This document shows, piece by piece, positions 63,660 through 64,000 of a stretch of 64,000 nucleotides of DNA (positions are counted from its first letter, which is position 1; each line of letters opens with the position of its first letter). The notes below the pieces were generated by a model that saw only the letters and a program-made list of their open reading frames with translations, did not search any database and had not been told where the DNA came from. The stretch is from Aphidius gifuensis (lineage: Eukaryota; Arthropoda; Insecta; Hymenoptera; Braconidae): assembly GCF_014905175.1 (NCBI RefSeq), contig NC_057788.1, positions 14,037,404 through 14,101,403 on the forward strand, written 5' to 3'. The position numbers were made by a program, and so were the translations under genes.

Positions 63660-64000
63660 AGATGAAGTTAAGCGGTGTGTCCACATGCAAGTTGAATATC
63701 AAAAACGTGGGTTACCACATGTTCATTTATTATTAACTTTGCAACACAATTCAAAAATAACAACTCCAGAAATTGTAGATCAATTCATTTCAGCAGAAAT
63801 TCCTAATCCAAATAAAAATCCTCGATTGTATGAAATTGTAAAAAAAAAATATGATTCATGGCCCATGTGGCGACTGGTGCCTAGATGATAATGGTAAATG
63901 TTCTAAACATTATCCTAAAGCGTTTGCTGATACAACAACTCTGGATGAAAATGGTTATCCTCAGTATAGACGCCGTGACACTGGGACCTACACTCGCCAA
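63660..64000 (+). pseudogene. Helitron Rep/helicase protein, 5' part, runs off the window
   Basis: VEYQKRGLPHVHLLLTL is the HUH-Rep style box (the HVH pair is the metal/active-site histidines) of Helitron-like proteins. It is followed by ISAEIPNPNKNPRLYEIVKK. After a one-base frameshift in an A run at about 63848, HGPCGDWCLDDNGKCSKHYP then TLDENGYPQYRRRDTGTYTR continues to the window end; HGPCG, KCSK.YPK and GYP.YRRR are typical downstream boxes. The protein would nick and transfer a single strand in rolling-circle transposition. The catalytic Tyr and helicase domain lie beyond this window. Confidence 0.8.

Overview
This is AT-rich animal nuclear DNA, most likely from an insect. The signs are spliced genes with GT-AG introns, TATA and CCAAT promoters, AATAAA-type gene ends, a tRNA-Tyr-like gene with an intron, and dense DNA transposons. 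I cannot fix the species from sequence alone; a parasitoid-wasp-like genome is only an impression. Almost everything identifiable is mobile. The dominant theme is Polinton/Maverick elements, the virus-like self-synthesising transposons related to adintoviruses, present in several independent copies at different stages of decay.

Layout. 1-2.5 kb: gene-free, palindromic repeats. 2.5-11.3 kb: remnant D, a deletion derivative of one Polinton subfamily keeping inverted ends and the start of a DNA polymerase B gene. Inside that gene sits element C (3089-9377), a 6.3-kb Polinton-end element with a near-perfect 6-bp target duplication. C lacks all Polinton core genes but carries two apparently intact cargo genes: a six-exon acidic protein with phase-consistent splicing and a RING-finger protein. 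11.4-13.7 kb: broken DDE-like transposase. 13.7-20.7 kb: element A, a Polinton virion-gene block (nuclease-like protein, small nucleic-acid-binding-like protein, major capsid, penton-like capsid, adenain-like protease, membrane peptide, PLA2-protein tail, ATPase tail, DUF8207-like protein, integrase start). 21.9-23.7 kb: multi-exon gene with a duplicated exon. 24.3-25.3 kb: unknown ORF. 25.4-39.4 kb: MITEs, a 1.1-kb solo LTR, hairpin arrays, a tRNA-like sequence inside a perfect inverted repeat, a non-autonomous hAT with perfect 8-bp duplication, and fragments of RPA-like and zinc-finger genes.

39939-56706 is element B, a complete-length Polinton (16,768 bp) with terminal inverted repeats starting AG and a perfect 6-bp duplication TCCAGG. 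Its gene order is small nucleic-acid-binding-like gene, integrase, coiled-coil fibre-like gene, DUF8207-like gene, packaging ATPase, PLA2 protein, membrane peptide, protease, penton, small basic protein, major capsid, nuclease-like gene, polymerase B. Integrase and ATPase look intact. Polymerase, capsid, penton and protease are broken by deletions, stops, frameshifts or a 662-bp MITE, so the copy cannot be autonomous. It interrupts a host-like exon at 39.8/56.7 kb.

57.4-60 kb holds palindromic satellites and foldbacks. 60.4-62.6 kb is a spliced RPA-like (OB-fold) gene with a repeat-rich tail, followed at 63.66 kb by the start of a Helitron Rep-type protein that runs off the window.

How the genes would have worked together: polymerase B (protein-primed replication), integrase (insertion with 6-bp duplication), and a morphogenesis set (double-jelly-roll capsid, penton, ATPase, maturation protease, PLA2 membrane-breaching protein) define the virion-forming part. 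C would have depended on such helpers in trans.
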